Below are positions 52,925-62,322 of a stretch of 64,000 bases of DNA, one piece after another; the stretch's first letter is position 1; the number at the start of each line of letters is the position of its first letter. The translations under genes and the position numbers were made by a program. The notes under the pieces were generated by a model. The model worked only from the letters and a program-made list of their open reading frames with translations. It was not told where the DNA came from and ran no database searches. Source of the DNA: an uncultured Clostridia bacterium (GTDB taxonomy: Bacteria > Bacillota > Clostridia > TANB77 > CAG-508); contig CAKPKJ010000005.1 of assembly GCA_934167445.1 (NCBI GenBank), positions 62,001-126,000 on the forward strand, read 5' to 3'.

Positions 52925-53970
52925 TAATCTAATCTCCTATCTATTTCTTCTATAACTTCTTGTTTTAGTTTTTCGTCATTTACTTTTTCTATTAAATCAT
53001 AGAATTTAGCTTTTACTATTAATTTTATAGCCTCATTTCTACTAAGACCTCTACTCATAATGTAAAATAATTCTTTTTCATCGGCTTTACCTGAAGATGT
53101 ACTATGTTCTCCATCAACATCTTCTTCTGTACATAATAACATTGGTAATGCAAGTGATTTAGCTTTATCTGATAATAACATACAAGCTTCATTTTCAGTT
53201 CCTTTAGCTTTTTTTGAGCCTTTTTTGAAATCAATTGTTCCTTTAAAATTTTTCTTACTTTCGTCTTTTAAGGCTCCTTGTAATTCCATATTCATTTTAG
53301 TTTTTGGCCCTCTTAATTCAGCTATATAATTAATATCTTTTACTTGGTCTTTAGCTCCTAAATATACTGTATTTATTTCGTTTTCTGCTTTTTCTCCAAT
53401 TAAATTTGAATAATAATTTGTAACACTATATTTTCCGCCAAAATCCATTACTGTATAATGCACATTTGCACTATTTTTTATTTCATTTTCTACAGCTTCT
53501 AAATGGGTACTAGCTATATTTAAGAAATTTACAATTGTCACATTTACATTTGCATTATCATTTGCTATTACTTTTATTTTTCCATTATGATAACATTCTT
53601 TTTCTGTATTTGTTCTATATTCAATTATAATATTTGCATCTTCTTTTAAATTAAATTCTATATTATTTATTAAATATTTATTTTGTTCGTCAAATGTATA
53701 TATAATTTTAATATTTTCTTTTTTATCTGTTTTTATACTAATTTTATTATTTGTTAATTTTGTAATTTCCGCTTCTTGTTCTTCACCAATTCCATAAGTA
53801 AATGGTAGGTTTTCCACAGTTTCCTCACAATTTGTGGATTGTGTAGTAATTTGCACATTTTGAAATTCATTTATTTTTTCTGGAATTTCTGGAGCATTTA
53901 TTGTAATATTATTTATTTTAAAATTTCTTGATGTTCTTATTGGTGTTTCATTTATTTTTATTGTATTCAT
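52924..53970 (-). CDS. sufD: SufD, Fe-S scaffold subunit
   Basis: Partner of SufB in the SufBC2D scaffold. Divergent N-terminal half rich in Asn/Ile; the C-terminal SufB/D core shows FKGTIDFKKGSKKAKGTENE and ELFYIMSRGLSRNEAIKLIV. 348 residues, shorter than the usual 420 or so, the reduction lying in the N-terminal region. Start and stop overlap the neighbouring genes by one base on each side. Confidence 0.9.
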   Translation of the reverse strand: MNTIKINETPIRTSRNFKINNITINAPEIPEKINEFQNVQITTQSTNCEETVENLPFTYGIGEEQEAEITKLTNNKISIKTDKKENIKIIYTFDEQNKYLINNIEFNLKEDANIIIEYRTNTEKECYHNGKIKVIANDNANVNVTIVNFLNIASTHLEAVENEIKNSANVHYTVMDFGGKYSVTNYYSNLIGEKAENEINTVYLGAKDQVKDINYIAELRGPKTKMNMELQGALKDESKKNFKGTIDFKKGSKKAKGTENEACMLLSDKAKSLALPMLLCTEEDVDGEHSTSSGKADEKELFYIMSRGLSRNEAIKLIVKAKFYDLIEKVNDEKLKQEVIEEIDRRLD

Positions 53971-55370
53971 TATCCTATGCTCCCTTCTAATTCTAGATTT
54001 ATTAAATTATTCATTTCTACTGCATATTCTACAGGTAATTCTTTTGATATTGGATATGCAAATCCTCTTACTATCATTGCTTTTGCGTCTTCTTCTGATA
54101 ATCCTCTTGACATTAAATAAAATATTTCTTTGTCACTTATTTTTCCTATTTTAGCCTCATGTGAAAATTCAACTTCGTCTGTTTTTATGTCATTTACTGG
54201 TATTGTATCTGACCTTGATATATCGTCTAACATTAACGATTCACAACTTACACTACATTTTGAATTTTTTGCATTTTCATTTATACGTACTAAAGCTCTA
54301 TATGTACAAGCTCCTCCATCTTTTGAAATTGATTTTGAATTTACAACTGATGATGTGTTTGGTGCATTATGAATTACTTTGAAACCTGTATCTAAGTTTT
54401 GATTTCCTCCTGCAAATGTTATTCCAGTGTATTCTGTTTTAGCTCCTTCTCCATTTAATATGCTCATTGGATATAACATTGATACTTTTGAACCAAATGA
54501 ACCTGTAACCCAATCAACTTGACCATTTTTTCCTACTATAGCTTTTTTTGTATTTAAGTTCATCATATTTTTAGACCAGTTTTCTATTGTTGAATATCTT
54601 AAATATGCGTCATCTCCAACATATAGTTCAACACATCCTGCATGTAAGTTTACTTTATTATATTTTGGTGCTGAACATCCTTCTATAAAGTGAAGTTTTG
54701 CTCCTTTTTCTACTATAATCATTGTATGTTCAAATTGACCAGATTCTGGTGAATTTAGTCTAAAATATGATTGTAATGGAATTCCTACATCTACCCCTTC
54801 TGGAACATATACAAATGAGCCTCCTGACCATACAGCTGCATGTAATGCAACAAATTTATGGTCTGTTATTGGAACACATTTCATAAAATGTTTTTTCACT
54901 ATTTCTGGGTATTCTCTTACAGCTGTTTCCATATCTGTGTATATTACGCCTTTTTTCTTTAAGTCTTCTTTCATACTATGGTAAACAACTTCTGAGTCAT
55001 ATTGTGCACCAACACCTGCTAAAGATTTCTTTTCAGCTTCTGGAATTCCTAGTTTGTCAAATGTATCTTTTATTTCTTCTGGTACATCTTCCCAATTGTG
55101 GTTTAGTTTTGTTTTTGGTCTTACATATGTTGCAATTTCCTCCATATTTAGTTCTGATAAATCTGGTCCCCAAGTTGGTAATTCTAATTTCTCATATGCT
55201 TCTAATGCTTTTAGTCTAATTTCTCTCATCCAATCTGGATCATTTTTTTGTTTTGATATTTCCTCTACTATTTCTCTATTTAATCCTTTTTCCATTTTGA
55301 AGTCATAGTCATCTTTGTTTTTTATATCATATATATTTCTGTTGACATCTTCTATTTGAGTTTTTGCCAT
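53970..55370 (-). CDS. sufB: SufB, Fe-S scaffold subunit
   Basis: Main scaffold on which Fe-S clusters are built. 466 residues with VYVPEGVDVGIPLQSYFR, FIEGCSAPKY, the conserved Cys in CSVSCESLMLDDISRSD, and the C-terminal FSHEAKIGKISDKEIFYLMS. AAGGAG precedes the ATG. Separated from sufC by 128 bases with the third stop-proximal hairpin repeat. Confidence 0.96.
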   Translation of the reverse strand: MAKTQIEDVNRNIYDIKNKDDYDFKMEKGLNREIVEEISKQKNDPDWMREIRLKALEAYEKLELPTWGPDLSELNMEEIATYVRPKTKLNHNWEDVPEEIKDTFDKLGIPEAEKKSLAGVGAQYDSEVVYHSMKEDLKKKGVIYTDMETAVREYPEIVKKHFMKCVPITDHKFVALHAAVWSGGSFVYVPEGVDVGIPLQSYFRLNSPESGQFEHTMIIVEKGAKLHFIEGCSAPKYNKVNLHAGCVELYVGDDAYLRYSTIENWSKNMMNLNTKKAIVGKNGQVDWVTGSFGSKVSMLYPMSILNGEGAKTEYTGITFAGGNQNLDTGFKVIHNAPNTSSVVNSKSISKDGGACTYRALVRINENAKNSKCSVSCESLMLDDISRSDTIPVNDIKTDEVEFSHEAKIGKISDKEIFYLMSRGLSEEDAKAMIVRGFAYPISKELPVEYAVEMNNLINLELEGSIG

Positions 55371-55393
55371 TATATATAAACTCCTTGTTTAAC

Positions 55394-55425
55394 ATATTTA
55401 GGTTTTGTCTGGTTCCTATAACCCA
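55394..55425 (-). repeat. Stop-proximal hairpin repeat, copy 3 (diverged)
   Basis: Minus-strand GGGTTATAGGAACC, then AAAACCTAAATAT: same order and ends as copies 1 and 2, with a shortened stem. Lies before the sufB ribosome binding site. Confidence 0.55.
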
Positions 55426-55498
55426 TTTACTAATTTTGTGATAATTTTGCTATTTCCATAATTTTTCCTGTTATTTTTTAACATTATTACGTTTTTTA

Positions 55499-56242
55499 TT
55501 ATCCTAATTTTTTATATTTTTCATATCCGTTTTCTTCGATTTCTTTTGCTAGACTTGCATCACCTGTTTTAACGATTTTTCCATTTACTAAAATGTGCAC
55601 ATAATCTACTTTTAAATTCTCTAAAATACGTGTATTATGTGTAATTATCATTACTGAATTTTCTTCGTTATGATACATTTGTATTCCTTTTGATACAGTT
55701 CTTATTGCATCTACATCAAGCCCTGAATCTGTTTCGTCTAATATTGCAAGTTTTGGCTTTAATACAAGCATTTGTAAAATTTCATTTTTCTTTTTTTCTC
55801 CACCAGAAAATCCTACATTTAAGTTTCTTTGTATTAAATGTGGGTTCATATTTAATTCTTCTACATCTTTTTCTACTTCTTTTTTTAATTCAAAAACTTT
55901 TACTGGTTTTCCTGTTATTTTATTTTTTGCATATTTTAAGAAATTCATTGTTGAAATTCCTGGTATTTCTTCTGGTGATTGAAATGACATAAATACACCT
56001 TTTTGTGCAATTTCATGTGTTGGTGTTTTGGTTATATCTTCACCTTCAAATTCAACATTTCCCTCTATTTTTTTGTATTCTGGATTGTTTAATATAACAT
56101 TTGCAAGTGTTGATTTTCCAGCTCCATTAGGTCCCATTATAACATGTGTTTCACCTTTTTTTATTTCTAAGTTTAGTCCTTTTAATATCTCTTTTTCTCC
56201 TGCATTTACATATAAATCATTTATTTTTAATAATGTTTCCAT
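55499..56242 (-). CDS. sufC: SufC, ABC-type ATPase
   Basis: Drives conformational change of SufBD. Walker A MGPNGAGKSTL, signature FSGGEKKKNEIL (the usual SufC variant), Walker B LAILDETDSGLDVDA. 247 residues from the ATG at 56242; the other ATG at 56254 abuts the AAAGGA site with no spacing. First structural gene after the rrf2 regulator. Confidence 0.95.
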   Translation of the reverse strand: METLLKINDLYVNAGEKEILKGLNLEIKKGETHVIMGPNGAGKSTLANVILNNPEYKKIEGNVEFEGEDITKTPTHEIAQKGVFMSFQSPEEIPGISTMNFLKYAKNKITGKPVKVFELKKEVEKDVEELNMNPHLIQRNLNVGFSGGEKKKNEILQMLVLKPKLAILDETDSGLDVDAIRTVSKGIQMYHNEENSVMIITHNTRILENLKVDYVHILVNGKIVKTGDASLAKEIEENGYEKYKKLG

Positions 56243-56311
56243 TTTAAAATTCATTCCTTTCTTGCTTTTTACAAAGACCTCTATATTAATAAAATTTTAT
56301 TTACTTTTAAT

Positions 56312-56719
56312 CTATTGTTCTTTTTTTATAAAATCTGCTAAAGTAACACTATCTATATAATCATTAATTACTTTGTCTAATCCTTCCCAGAAAAATAGTG
56401 TTTTACAGTCTCCTTTTTTGTTACATTCACCATCTTCTGATAAACACATTATTGGTGCTAAATCACCTTCTGATGCTCGTAATATATCTCCTATTGTATA
56501 TTGTTCTGGTTTTCTTGCTAATTTATATCCTCCATTATTTCCTCTGGCAGTTTTTAAATCTCCTGCCTTGTTTAATAATGCTACTATTTGTTCTGCATAT
56601 TTGGTAGATATTCCTTGTCTTTTGGATATATCTTTTAAGGAAATAAAATTTCCATCATTGTTTTCTGCAAGGTCTATCATTACTCTTAATGCATATCTTC
56701 CTTTTGTGGATATTTTCAT
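56312..56719 (-). CDS. Rrf2/IscR-type Fe-S sensing regulator
   Basis: 135 residues. Winged helix MKISTKGRYALRVMIDLAEN with KYAEQIVALLNKAG and the conserved ARGNNGGYKLAR wing. The three [2Fe-2S] Cys are in MCLSEDGECNKKGDC. It heads the suf operon and has a palindrome inside its own promoter, so it likely represses suf in response to cluster status. AAAGGGG precedes the ATG at 56719; the longer frame to 56749 has no site. Confidence 0.9.
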   Translation of the reverse strand: MKISTKGRYALRVMIDLAENNDGNFISLKDISKRQGISTKYAEQIVALLNKAGDLKTARGNNGGYKLARKPEQYTIGDILRASEGDLAPIMCLSEDGECNKKGDCKTLFFWEGLDKVINDYIDSVTLADFIKKEQ

Positions 56720-56810
56720 AATAATTCCCCTTTCCTGTAGTGGACACATTTTAGTTTAGAAAAATTGTTTTTTCTAATTCTCCACACTGGTTCATTTTTA
56801 AAGCGTTTAT

Positions 56811-56839
56811 ATTATACTACTATTTTAGTAGGAATTCAA
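56811..56839 (-). promoter_or_regulatory. suf operon promoter with Rrf2 operator
   Basis: Minus strand: -35 TTGAAT (56834-56839), 17-bp spacer, -10 TATAAT (56811-56816). The spacer is a palindrome, CTACTAAAATAGTAG (56817-56831), like the ACTAAAATAGT cores bound by clostridial IscR/Rrf2 proteins. Confidence 0.75.
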
Positions 56840-56881
56840 TATATTTACATAAAAATATAAAGTTTAATAAAATATATAATT

Positions 56882-56931
56882 AAAAAACTTGATAATTATA
56901 GCTAGTTTATAGCTTATATTATCAAGTTTTT
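56882..56931. terminator. Terminator of tmk
   Basis: A 14-bp stem AAAAACTTGATAAT/ATTATCAAGTTTTT with an inner ATAGCT hairpin and T-tract; directly after the tmk stop on the minus strand. Confidence 0.87.
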
Positions 56932-56935
56932 ATCT

Positions 56936-57607
56936 TTATATATGTTTTTTTACTTCATTATATATTTCTTGGTGTATATCTTCAATTGTTCTTATTTCAT
57001 TATTTTTTACACATTTTATTTCATACCAATTATATTTTTTAGAAACGTCGCAAGCTGCTTCATATGCATCTTTCAAATGATTTACATCTCTTTCGTGTAT
57101 ATCTTTTTTCTCTTGGTGGGTGAATTTATTTTCTCTATTCTTCATAAGTTCTATTGATTTTTTTACTGGCATATTCAAAAAAAATACTTCATTTGGTACT
57201 GGCAATCCATATAAATTAAATTCAAAATCCCATAACCAATTTAAAAATTTTTCTCTTTCTTTTTCGTCTTTTATTTTTCCTGCTTGATGAACCATATTAG
57301 CTGTTGTGTATCTATCTGCCAATATTATTCCACCATCTTCATAATATTTTTTATATCCTGTTTGAAATGTTGCATATCTATCAGCTGCATAAAATGTTGA
57401 TGCAATATATGGGCTTATTTCTTTTGCATTTTCCCCAAATTCTCCAGATAAATACATTTGCACTAATGCTGAGCTTGGGCTATCATAATTGGGGAAACTT
57501 ACTACTTTATAATCTATTCCGTCTTTTAATAAACTTTCCTGTAATTGTTGAAATTGTGTTTGTTTTCCGCTTCCATCTGTTCCATCTATTACAAATAATT
57601 TTCCCAT
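56936..57607 (-). CDS. tmk: Thymidylate kinase
   Basis: Phosphorylates dTMP to dTDP. P-loop FVIDGTDGSGKQTQ, the DRY motif in YAADRYATF, and the second ILADRYTTANM. The Gln after Lys in the P-loop and the long KYYEDGG insert place it in the thymidylate kinase-like subgroup seen in Clostridia. 223 residues. GGAAGG lies rather far (about 13 bases) from the ATG. Confidence 0.9.
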   Translation of the reverse strand: MGKLFVIDGTDGSGKQTQFQQLQESLLKDGIDYKVVSFPNYDSPSSALVQMYLSGEFGENAKEISPYIASTFYAADRYATFQTGYKKYYEDGGIILADRYTTANMVHQAGKIKDEKEREKFLNWLWDFEFNLYGLPVPNEVFFLNMPVKKSIELMKNRENKFTHQEKKDIHERDVNHLKDAYEAACDVSKKYNWYEIKCVKNNEIRTIEDIHQEIYNEVKKHI

Positions 57608-57757
57608 CTTTTGTTCTTCCTTCCTTAAAATATATTTGTTTTTATTCTTATATATTTTGCTTTATCTTTAATTTTTATAATTTATTTTTTATCTTCACAA
57701 TATTTATTACTCTTTTGAACTCTCACTTTTTGCTTGCATAATATTTATTTTTTATAT

Positions 57758-57898
57758 TTAGTCTTTATTTTCTTCTCCCTTTTCTGCTTCTTCGCTTTTT
57801 TCTTCTTCATTTTTTCTGTTTTTTTCTAACATCTTATTTATTGAATTTAAGATATCATCTGAATTTGCGTCAAAATCATCTCTTACTAAATTTAACAT
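57758..57898 (-). CDS. Small acidic protein, 46 residues
   Basis: Too short for ordinary gene finders. ATG at 57898 follows AAGGAGGT with ideal spacing, with a sigma-A promoter about 47 bases upstream. Begins MLNLVRDDFDANSDDILNSI and ends in a Glu/Lys-rich tail (EEEKSEEAEKGEENKD). No membrane segment and no family recognised. It is 150 bases upstream of tmk in the same direction with no terminator between, so cotranscription is likely. Confidence 0.62.
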   Translation of the reverse strand: MLNLVRDDFDANSDDILNSINKMLEKNRKNEEEKSEEAEKGEENKD

Positions 57899-57944
57899 TT
57901 TAAAACCTCCTTAACCTTTAGAACTTTTATTTTTATTATTAATA

Positions 57945-57973
57945 ACTATATACTATTTTTAGCTAATTTTCAA
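57945..57973 (-). promoter_or_regulatory. Promoter of the small acidic gene and perhaps tmk
   Basis: Minus strand: -35 TTGAAA (57968-57973), 17-bp spacer, -10 TATAGT (57945-57950). Confidence 0.65.
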
Positions 57974-58175
57974 TACAAATTACATCTTTTATTTTTATTT
58001 GTTTCGCTGGATAATCAGCCCAAAACTTGAAATATAAGATTTAATTAAAATGGCAAATATGAAATGTAAATTGCAACAATCAATTCACCTCTAGACTTTT
58101 TATAATTTTTATTATAAACTTATTATGCAAAAATTAAAGAAAGGATGCAATTATTATTAATTGTAAATTATATAT

Positions 58176-59384
58176 ATGAAAAATATTTTTAAAAATTGTG
58201 CAATGAATATTGGAAATCAAAAATGGGAAACGGCTATTTCTAGGTTATCTCCATTAGAAAAAAGACATGATGATATACGAACTGAATTCGACCGTGATTA
58301 TACTCGTATTATTCATTCAAACGCGTATAGAAGATTAAAACATAAAACTCAAGTGTTTTTTTCTCCAGAAAATGATCATATTTGTACCAGGATAGAACAT
58401 GTTACACACGTTGAATCTATAAGTTATACTATTGCAAGCTATTTAGGATTAAATACTGAATTAACTAAAGCTATTGCTGTAGCTCATGACTTGGGTCACA
58501 GTCCTTTCGGCCATGCAGGCGAAAAGATTCTTTCCAAGCTTTCTGAGCAAGATTTAGGTTGTAGATTTTGGCACGAAAAAAATGGTTTGCATTTTGTTGA
58601 TGATATAGAATTATTAGTAGGTCATGATGGTAATAAGAAAAATTTAAATCTATGTTATAGTATTCGTGACGGTATTATTTCACACTGTGGGGAAATTGAT
58701 GAAAATTCTTTAAAACCTCGTAGTGAATTTATAAATTTAAATGACTATATTTATCCAAACCAATATGCTCCTTATACTTGGGAAGGCTGTGTTGTAAAAA
58801 TTTCTGATAAGATATCATATATTGGCAGGGATATAGAAGATTCTATATCTTTAGGTATTTTAGACAAACATTTAGATGAATTATACAATATGTTTAACCA
58901 TAACTTTGCTGATAATACCTTGAATAATAGCACTATTATTAATTTTTTAGTTTGCGATTTATGTACAAATTCTTCTCCTGAAAAAGGTTTATGTTTTTCT
59001 CCAGAAGCTTTTGACTTACTGAACAAAATCAAAGATTTTAATTACAAGCATATTTATTTTAGTGATAAATTAAAAAATTCTTTACCTTATTTTGAACTAG
59101 TTCTTACTGAAATTTATTCAAAATTGAAGAATTGCTTTGATAGTAATAATACTTTATCAAATCTGCATAAATTACAAAGGACTTATCCTAAATTAATTAC
59201 TGGATTTTGTAGTTTTCTTGATAATTATTGTGCTTATGCTAGAACACCTGAAAATAAACTAGCTAATAAAATTATTTTTGATATTTCTAATCCAAGTGAC
59301 TACTTTAAGGCAATTTTATCATATATTTCTGGTATGACGGATAATTATGCAATAGAACTTTATAATGAAATAATTAGATTTTAA
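58176..59384 (+). CDS. dGTPase-like HD phosphohydrolase
   Basis: 402 residues of the deoxyguanosine triphosphate triphosphohydrolase family, which splits dNTPs into nucleoside and tripolyphosphate. FDRDYTRIIHSNAYRRLKHKTQV is split here by family-conserved RRLK; the HD metal site is RIEHVTHV and AHDLGHSPFGHAGE; DKISYIGRDIED follows. No good ribosome binding site precedes the ATG at 58176. AAAGGA at 58139 instead suits an ATG at 58145 that would encode a 15-residue peptide overlapping this start; an ATG at 58203 is another option. Its 3' end overlaps yraN by four bases. Confidence 0.85.
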   Translation: MKNIFKNCAMNIGNQKWETAISRLSPLEKRHDDIRTEFDRDYTRIIHSNAYRRLKHKTQVFFSPENDHICTRIEHVTHVESISYTIASYLGLNTELTKAIAVAHDLGHSPFGHAGEKILSKLSEQDLGCRFWHEKNGLHFVDDIELLVGHDGNKKNLNLCYSIRDGIISHCGEIDENSLKPRSEFINLNDYIYPNQYAPYTWEGCVVKISDKISYIGRDIEDSISLGILDKHLDELYNMFNHNFADNTLNNSTIINFLVCDLCTNSSPEKGLCFSPEAFDLLNKIKDFNYKHIYFSDKLKNSLPYFELVLTEIYSKLKNCFDSNNTLSNLHKLQRTYPKLITGFCSFLDNYCAYARTPENKLANKIIFDISNPSDYFKAILSYISGMTDNYAIELYNEIIRF

Positions 59385-59743
59385 CAAAAAGCCTGTTTAA
59401 TATGATTTAACTTATATGTACTATTATTAATTAATATTTCTATTACATCAAACCTAACGGGAATGTCATTTAAGCTGTACATATATAGGTAATATGAAGC
59501 AACTAATTTTATATGTTTTTGTTTAGTTTTTTGAACAGCCTCTTTGGGCTCACCATATTTTATGCCTGTTCTTGTTTTTACTTCTACAAAAACAATTTCT
59601 TTAGTTGCTTCGTCATATGCAATTATATCAATTTCACCTTGCCTACATCTGAAGTTTCGTTCTAAAATTTTATAATTTTTATTTTCTAAGACTTTACTTG
59701 CTATATTTTCTCCATTTTTTCCTAATTCCTGTTTTTGGTGCAT
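59381..59743 (-). CDS. YraN/UPF0102 family nuclease-like protein
   Basis: 120 residues with a restriction-endonuclease-like core: ERNFRCRQGEIDIIAYD, then FVEVKTRTG, the D-x-E-x-K arrangement of PD-(D/E)XK enzymes. Usually encoded near dprA, as here, and thought to act in DNA processing. AAGGAGGG before the ATG lies inside the end of dprA; the genes overlap by 22 bases. Confidence 0.88.
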   Translation of the reverse strand: MHQKQELGKNGENIASKVLENKNYKILERNFRCRQGEIDIIAYDEATKEIVFVEVKTRTGIKYGEPKEAVQKTKQKHIKLVASYYLYMYSLNDIPVRFDVIEILINNSTYKLNHIKQAFC

Positions 59744-60660
59744 CTATACCCTCCTTGATATTTTTCTATATATCCGTTTATTTCCATTATTAATAAATTC
59801 TCACTTATTTTGCTTATTGGTATTTTTATTTTTTTATAAAGTTCATTTATATTACTTCCTTCTTGACCTAAATTATTGAATATCAGCTCTTGCTCTTTAT
59901 TTTCAAATTCTATTTGGTAAGTTTTACTTTTATTTTTTTCTATTTTTTCGATATTTTTTATATTCTCTAAACTTTTTGTGAATTCTTTATATTCTAGGAA
60001 ATCAAAATGGTCTATTATCTGCTTTGTAGATGTTATTAAATTTGCTCCTTTTTGAATTAATCTATTCGTACCAACGCCGTGCTTGTCGTCTATTTCATGT
60101 GGTAAAACAAAAACTTTTCTACCTTGTTTTTGAGCTATTTTTGCAGTTATACTTGTGCCACTTCTATGTGTGGCCTCTATTACTAATACTCCAATTGATA
60201 ATCCGCTAACAATCCTATTTCTTTCAAGAAATTTTTTAGAATCCGCCTTAGTTTCAGGTGAATATTCACTAATAACCAGTCCTCCTTTTTCAATAATTTC
60301 GTAATATAAATCTATATTTTCTTCTGGATATATATGGTTAAACCCACATCCTAATACAGCTATTGTTTTTCCATTTGATTCAATTGCCCCTATATGTGCT
60401 TTTCTGTCTATTCCTTTAGCCATTCCACTTACAATTGCTAGTCCTTGATTTACCAATTCAAAAGCAAATTTTTCGGCTAGTTTCCCACCTTTTTTCGAAC
60501 AATTCCTTGACCCAATTATAGAAATAGAGTTTTCCTTTAATAACTCTGCATTCCCCATTGTATATAGCTTTATCGGTGGATTTTTTATTGTTTTTAATTT
60601 AGGTGGGTATTTTTTATCATTTATGGTTATTATATTTATTTTTGCCACTAAAAAGTTCAT
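59722..60660 (-). CDS. dprA: DprA/Smf DNA-processing protein
   Basis: Protects incoming single-stranded DNA and loads RecA during transformation. The Rossmann-like core shows SISIIGSRNCSKKGG, VSGMAKGIDRKAH, AVLGCGFNHIYPEEN and RNRIVSGLS, ending with a winged-helix domain (LIFNNLGQEGSNINEL). GGAAGGGA almost touches the ATG at 60660; a GTG at 60648 has longer spacing, so the start is uncertain by four codons. 312 residues. Confidence 0.92.
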   Translation of the reverse strand: MNFLVAKINIITINDKKYPPKLKTIKNPPIKLYTMGNAELLKENSISIIGSRNCSKKGGKLAEKFAFELVNQGLAIVSGMAKGIDRKAHIGAIESNGKTIAVLGCGFNHIYPEENIDLYYEIIEKGGLVISEYSPETKADSKKFLERNRIVSGLSIGVLVIEATHRSGTSITAKIAQKQGRKVFVLPHEIDDKHGVGTNRLIQKGANLITSTKQIIDHFDFLEYKEFTKSLENIKNIEKIEKNKSKTYQIEFENKEQELIFNNLGQEGSNINELYKKIKIPISKISENLLIMEINGYIEKYQGGYRCTKNRN

Positions 60661-60767
60661 TCCCTTCCAGTTTCTATCTTTTTCAATATTATTAATTCTT
60701 ATTAATATATTGTAATTATACATTAGGCTGTATAATATTAAAGTTTATTTGAATTTTAAAATTTATT

Positions 60768-62309
60768 CTAGTTCCAATACTTTCTGTCTAAGCTTCTATA
60801 TTGTATTGCCTCTGACACATTGCTTAACTCTATTTTTTCTTTTCCCTCTAAATCTGCAATAGTTCTTGCAACTTTCAAAATTTTATTATATCCTCTTGCA
60901 CTAAGTCCTAAGTTTGAAAAGGCTTTATCTAATAAATTTTGGCTTTTACTATCTAATTCACAATATTTTTTAATAAGCTCTGGCGTAAGTTCTGAATTAG
61001 AATAAATTTTATGTTTTTTATACCTTTCCACTTGTAATTTTCTTGCTGCTTTTACTCTTTTTTGTATTTCACTGGAGCTTTCTACTTTTTCATTACTATT
61101 CAATTGTTTATAGTTTGCACTTTCTACTTCTATATGCAAATCCATTCTATCTAGCAATGGTCCACTAATTTTATTTATATATTTTTTTATTTGTGCAGGT
61201 TTGCAAATGCATTTTTTGTTTTTTGATCCGTAATACCCACAAGGGCAAGGATTCATACTTGCAACAAGAATAAAATTTGCAGGGTATGTAACTACTGTAT
61301 TTAACCTACTTATAATTATTTTTTTATCTTCTAGTGGTATTCTCAAAGTTTCTATTGTACTTCTTTTGAATTCTGTTAATTCATCTAAAAACAGCACACC
61401 ATATTGAGCCAAGCTTATTTCTCCCGGTTTTGGAATTGTACCTCCACCAATAAGTGAAGTTGTTGTTATACTATAATGCGGACTTCTGAACGGTCTTTCC
61501 AATATTAATGGATTTTCCTTTGAAACTAATCCGGCTATGCTGTAAATTTTTGTTGTTTCTAAAGATTCTTCAAAAGTCATTTGCGGTAAGATTGTTGGTA
61601 ATCTTTTTGCTAACATTGTTTTTCCAACACCTGGGCTACCTATCAAACAACAATTGTGCCCTCCTGCAGCCACAATTTCTAATGCTCTTTTTACATTTTC
61701 TTGGCCTTGAACTTCTGAAAAATCCATATTATAGTTAACTTTATTTTCTATATCTATTCTATAAGAATTGGCCTTTTTTATTTCACTTTTTCTGTTCAAG
61801 CAATTTATTAACTCATTTAAATTTTCTACTGGAAACACTTCAATTCCTTCCACCATTGCAGCTTCATTTACATTATCTTTGGGTAAAAAAATTCTTTTTA
61901 TATTCTTCTTTTTAGATTCGATAACGGTTGCTAAAATTCCATTTACTTTTTCTACGTTTCCGTTTAACGATAATTCTCCGATAAATATTGATTTATCTAA
62001 GAATTCCTTCAGCCCTTTTGCTTTTATCACTTTACTTGCGACTAATATTCCAATTGCAATTGGCAAATCAAACTTTGAGCCTTCTTTTCTCGTATTTGCA
62101 GGTGCAAGATTGATAATAATTCTTTTACTATTTAAATGAATTTTAGAATTTTTTATTGCTGTTTTTACTCTTTCTTTAGACTCTCTTACACTTGCATCTG
62201 GTAAACCAACAATTTCAAAATATGGAAGACCGTCTGAAATATCTACTTGAATAGAAACTAAATATCCATCTAATCCACTTAGTGCCATACTGTTTACTAT
62301 AGCTAACAC
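60768..62309 (-). CDS. YifB/ComM-type Mg-chelatase-like AAA+ ATPase
   Basis: 513 residues. An N-terminal Lon-protease-like domain (LSGLDGYLVSIQVDIS, EIVGLPDASVRESKERV) precedes the AAA+ module with Walker A IGSPGVGKTMLAKRLP and VLFLDELTEF, a zinc loop (CPCGYYGSKNKKCIC), and a C-terminal lid (LGLSARGYNKILKVART). ComM is a branch-migration helicase in transformation. The start is GTG at 62309: AAAGGA lies five bases upstream and the resulting MLAIVNSMALSGLDGY fits the family. The frame continues upstream only because the adjacent inverted repeat has no stop. Groups with dprA. Confidence 0.9.
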   Translation of the reverse strand: MLAIVNSMALSGLDGYLVSIQVDISDGLPYFEIVGLPDASVRESKERVKTAIKNSKIHLNSKRIIINLAPANTRKEGSKFDLPIAIGILVASKVIKAKGLKEFLDKSIFIGELSLNGNVEKVNGILATVIESKKKNIKRIFLPKDNVNEAAMVEGIEVFPVENLNELINCLNRKSEIKKANSYRIDIENKVNYNMDFSEVQGQENVKRALEIVAAGGHNCCLIGSPGVGKTMLAKRLPTILPQMTFEESLETTKIYSIAGLVSKENPLILERPFRSPHYSITTTSLIGGGTIPKPGEISLAQYGVLFLDELTEFKRSTIETLRIPLEDKKIIISRLNTVVTYPANFILVASMNPCPCGYYGSKNKKCICKPAQIKKYINKISGPLLDRMDLHIEVESANYKQLNSNEKVESSSEIQKRVKAARKLQVERYKKHKIYSNSELTPELIKKYCELDSKSQNLLDKAFSNLGLSARGYNKILKVARTIADLEGKEKIELSNVSEAIQYRSLDRKYWN

Positions 62310-62322
62310 ACTTTTCCTTTCC

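Noticed and set aside
57608..57757. Additional small gene between tmk and the 46-codon ORF
   Set aside because: No start codon with a ribosome binding site; only AT-rich leader is visible.
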